Source of the DNA: Paracoccaceae bacterium
Lineage (GTDB): Bacteria > Pseudomonadota > Alphaproteobacteria > Rhodobacterales > Rhodobacteraceae
Length of the DNA stretch: 9,413 nt
NCBI GenBank assembly: GCA_003564655.1
Contig: PXES01000218.1
Coordinates: forward strand, 1-9,413
Direction of reading: 5' to 3'
The notes below the pieces were generated by a model that was not told where the DNA came from, made no database searches, and saw nothing but the letters and a program-made list of their open reading frames with translations. The translations under genes and the position numbers were made by a program. Shown here in pieces: positions 7,075-9,413 of the stretch (within the stretch, counting starts at the first letter, position 1; each line of letters begins with the position of its first letter).

Positions 7075-8616
7075 TCAGTTCTGTGCCATCTGCGACGCGG
7101 CCTCATGGGCCTGCAGCGCGACGTCGTGCCCATCCACAAGGGCCGCGACCGAGGGGCCGATGATATCGGTGACAAGCGAAGGGTAGACGCCCAGAAGCAG
7201 CGTCATGACAATGAGCGGCGCCATCAGCGTCTTTTCGCGGCGGTCCATGTCCTTGATGGATTTCAGCGATTCCTTGATCAGCTCGCCCATCACCACACGG
7301 CGGAACAGCCACAGCGCATAGCCCGCTGACAGGATCACCCCCGTCGCCGCGAAGAAGGCGACCCAGGTGTTGACCTGATAGACGCCAAGGAAGGTCAGGA
7401 ACTCACCCACGAAACCCGATGTGCCCGGCAGGCCGACATTGGCCATGGTGAACAGAAGGAAGATCGCCGCATAAACCGGCATCCGGTTGATCAGCCCGCC
7501 ATAGGCAACGATTTCGCGCGTGTGCATCCGGTCATAGATCACCCCCACCGCGAGGAACAGCGCGCCCGAGATGAAGCCGTGGCTGATCATCTGGAAGATC
7601 GCGCCATCCAGCCCCTGCTGGTTCGCCGCAAAGATGCCCATGGTGACAAAGCCCATATGCGCGACCGAGGAATAGGCGATCAGCTTCTTCATGTCGTCCT
7701 GCATGAGTGCCACCAGCGAGGTGTAGACGATCGCGATGGCCGACAGCCACAGCACCAGCGGCGCGAAGATGTCAGAGGCCACCGGGAACATCGGCAGCGA
7801 GAAGCGCAGGAAGCCGTAGCCGCCCATCTTCAACAGCACCGCCGCCAGGATCACCGACCCCGCCGTCGGCGCCTGCACATGCGCATCGGGCAGCCAGGTA
7901 TGCACCGGCCACATCGGCATCTTGACCGCGAAACTGGCGAAGAAAGCCAGGAACAGCAGCGACTGCATGCCCCCGATGATCTGCCAGCCGGCAAGACTGA
8001 TCGTCTCGGTGCTGAACTGGTGTTGCAGCAATGTCGGGATGTCGGTGGTGCCCGCATCCACATACATCGCGATCATCGCGACCAGCATCAGCACCGAGCC
8101 GAGGAAGGTGTAGAGGAAGAACTTGAACGCGGCGTAGATGCGGTCCTTGCCGCCCCAGATGCCGATGATCAGGAACATCGGGATCAGGCCCGCCTCGAAG
8201 AACAGGTAGAACAGCACCAGATCGAGCGCGGTGAAGACGCCGATCATCAGCGTCTCGAGGATCAGGAAGGCGATCATGTAGTCCTTCACCCGGTGCGTGA
8301 CATTCCAGCACGCGCCGATGGTGATGGGCATGAGCGCGGTCGTCAGCAACACGAACAGGATCGAGATGCCATCCACACCCATCTTGTAGGTGAAGCCCAT
8401 GATCCAGTCATGTTCCTCGACGAACTGGAAGCCGGTGTCCTGCGGGTCGAACCCGATCAGCAGGATCAGCGAGGCCGCGAAGGTCGCCAGCGTCGCAACC
8501 AGTGCCACCCATTTGGCGTTGTCCTGTGCGGCCTTGTCCTCGCCGCGCAGGAAGATCGCGAGGATCGCCGCCGCGATGGCCGGGGTGAAGGTGATGATGG
8601 ACAGAAGGTTGAGCAT
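7075..8616 (-). CDS. nuoM: NADH-quinone oxidoreductase subunit M
   Basis: NuoM is the middle antiporter-like proton channel of complex I in the inner membrane, packed between NuoL and NuoN. The 513-residue product matches the family length. Conserved charged residues of the channel are visible: Glu141 in [19 protein letters not shown], Lys232 in [18 protein letters not shown], and Lys263 in VLLKMGGYG. These correspond by motif to E. coli Glu144, Lys234 and Lys265. The [14 protein letters not shown] segment near residue 80 and [11 protein letters not shown] in the C-terminal half are also typical. The ATG at 8616 shares one base with the nuoL stop (TGATG), so translational coupling is likely. 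The stop is 11 nt before nuoN. Confidence 0.98.
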   Translation of the reverse strand: MLNLLSIITFTPAIAAAILAIFLRGEDKAAQDNAKWVALVATLATFAASLILLIGFDPQDTGFQFVEEHDWIMGFTYKMGVDGISILFVLLTTALMPITIGACWNVTHRVKDYMIAFLILETLMIGVFTALDLVLFYLFFEAGLIPMFLIIGIWGGKDRIYAAFKFFLYTFLGSVLMLVAMIAMYVDAGTTDIPTLLQHQFSTETISLAGWQIIGGMQSLLFLAFFASFAVKMPMWPVHTWLPDAHVQAPTAGSVILAAVLLKMGGYGFLRFSLPMFPVASDIFAPLVLWLSAIAIVYTSLVALMQDDMKKLIAYSSVAHMGFVTMGIFAANQQGLDGAIFQMISHGFISGALFLAVGVIYDRMHTREIVAYGGLINRMPVYAAIFLLFTMANVGLPGTSGFVGEFLTFLGVYQVNTWVAFFAATGVILSAGYALWLFRRVVMGELIKESLKSIKDMDRREKTLMAPLIVMTLLLGVYPSLVTDIIGPSVAALVDGHDVALQAHEAASQMAQN

Positions 8617-9413
8617 CAGTTCGACCCCCCGGCCAGCGTGACGAAGGTGACGATCAGCACGATCCCCAGCACCATCGCGGTCGCGTAGTGATAGACAAAG
8701 CCCGATTGCGCGCGTCCGGCAAGCCGCGTGAAGAAGGGAATGATCCCCATGGCCAGCCCGTTGATGCCGCCATCGATCACGGTGCCGTCACCCCGCTTCC
8801 AGAAGAACCGGCCCACGGCCATGGCCGGGCGCACGAAGAGGGCCTCGTAGATCTCGTCGAAATACCATTTGTTGAGCAGGAACTGATACGCACCCGGGAA
8901 AGTCTCGGCCAGCCGCCGGGGCATCGAGGTGTCGCGGATGTAGAACTGATAGGCCAGCCCCAGCCCCAGAAGCATGGCGACAAAGGGCGACAGCATCACC
9001 CAGGCGGGCACGTCATGCGCCTCGGACACCAGATTGTTGTCCTCGGCCATGAAGATCGCCGCGCCGAAATAGTCGCGCACCTGATCGGTCGAGCCAAAGA
9101 ACGGCCCGTAGAACACCATCCCCGCCAGCACCGAGCCCACGGCCAGCACGCCCAGCGGGATCAGCATGGATTGCGGGCTTTCATGGGCGTGCTCATGCGT
9201 GTGCTTGTCGCCGCGCGGCGCGCCCCAGAAGGTCAGGAACATCAGCCGCCAGCTATAGAAGCTGGTCATCAGCGCGGCCATCACCAGCATCCAGAAGGCG
9301 TAATCAGTGCCCGAGGCATAGACGCTCTCGATGATCGCGTCCTTGGAGACGAAGCCCGCGAAGCCCACGGGAAAGCCGATATAGAGCAGCGGAATCCCCA
9401 CGCCCGTGATCGC
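8616..9413 (-). CDS. nuoL: NADH-quinone oxidoreductase subunit L (C-terminal 265 residues; start outside window)
   Basis: NuoL is the distal proton-pumping subunit of complex I and carries the long lateral helix that runs along the membrane arm. The frame is open to the right edge of the window, so the N-terminal half lies outside. The visible part begins [20 protein letters not shown], followed by the conserved SKDAIIES motif, whose lysine matches the channel lysine of TM12 (E. coli Lys399 by motif). Next come the [14 protein letters not shown] helix and a His-rich loop [37 protein letters not shown] and [14 protein letters not shown] then mark the lateral helix region and the terminal anchoring helix. 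The stop TGA (8618-8616) overlaps the nuoM ATG by one base. The first bases at 9401 could be read as a GTG start, but the conserved sequence runs on upstream, so this is an internal codon. Confidence 0.97.
   Translation of the reverse strand, partial: AITGVGIPLLYIGFPVGFAGFVSKDAIIESVYASGTDYAFWMLVMAALMTSFYSWRLMFLTFWGAPRGDKHTHEHAHESPQSMLIPLGVLAVGSVLAGMVFYGPFFGSTDQVRDYFGAAIFMAEDNNLVSEAHDVPAWVMLSPFVAMLLGLGLAYQFYIRDTSMPRRLAETFPGAYQFLLNKWYFDEIYEALFVRPAMAVGRFFWKRGDGTVIDGGINGLAMGIIPFFTRLAGRAQSGFVYHYATAMVLGIVLIVTFVTLAGGSN

Noticed and set aside
6149..7186. 345-codon plus-strand frame opposite nuoN
   Set aside because: Mirror of hydrophobic codons, with no family resemblance and a conserved complex I gene on the other strand.
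7522..8688. 388-codon plus-strand frame opposite nuoM and the end of nuoL
   Set aside because: Extremely rich in Arg, His, Gln, Asp and Glu, the mirror image of codons for hydrophobic residues in a membrane protein; not a gene.
9181..9215. His-rich loop [10 protein letters not shown] in NuoL as a novel metal-binding insert
   Set aside because: His-rich stretches before ESP are, as far as I know, common in alphaproteobacterial NuoL at this loop; ordinary family variation.

Overview
The window is GC-rich (roughly two thirds G+C by eye), and its gene order and protein sequences point to an alphaproteobacterium, most likely of the Rhodobacter/Paracoccus group (Rhodobacteraceae sensu lato). The clue is a minus-strand block in which the distal complex I genes nuoL-nuoM-nuoN run directly into biotin ligase (birA), type III pantothenate kinase (coaX) and ribonuclease J. 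The species cannot be fixed from the sequence alone.

Layout. Positions 1-1788 (+) hold the 3' part of a hybrid sensor histidine kinase: a LOV-like PAS domain without its photoactive cysteine, a second PAS, the kinase core and a C-terminal receiver. Positions 1789-1929 are a short spacer. Positions 1930-2325 (+) encode a small protein of unknown function with one N-terminal membrane anchor. Positions 2326-2422 separate converging transcription units and hold two perfect hairpins; the loop of the larger one contains a G3N1G3N1G3N1G3 quadruplex motif. From 2423 to the right edge everything is on the minus strand. In transcription order it reads: nuoL (3' part, cut by the window edge), nuoM, nuoN, birA, coaX and the RNase J gene. 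Junctions are tight (1-nt overlap, 11-nt gap, about 26-nt overlap, 21-nt gap, 4-nt ATGA overlap), so this is almost certainly one polycistronic unit.

Function. NuoL, NuoM and NuoN are the three antiporter-like proton-pumping subunits of NADH:quinone oxidoreductase. The downstream genes supply biotinylation, CoA synthesis and RNA processing. The kinase and the small membrane protein have no evident functional link to the operon.

The main anomaly is in RNase J: the reading frame is otherwise intact over 557 codons but carries an in-frame TGA at codon 197, directly before the conserved DSTN motif, where a Cys is expected. An in-frame ATG lies 15 nt after the TGA. The options are a nonsense mutation, a sequencing error, readthrough, or a split enzyme made by reinitiation. 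No CRISPR array, mobile element, tRNA or rRNA was seen, and no gene-free stretch exceeds 300 bases.
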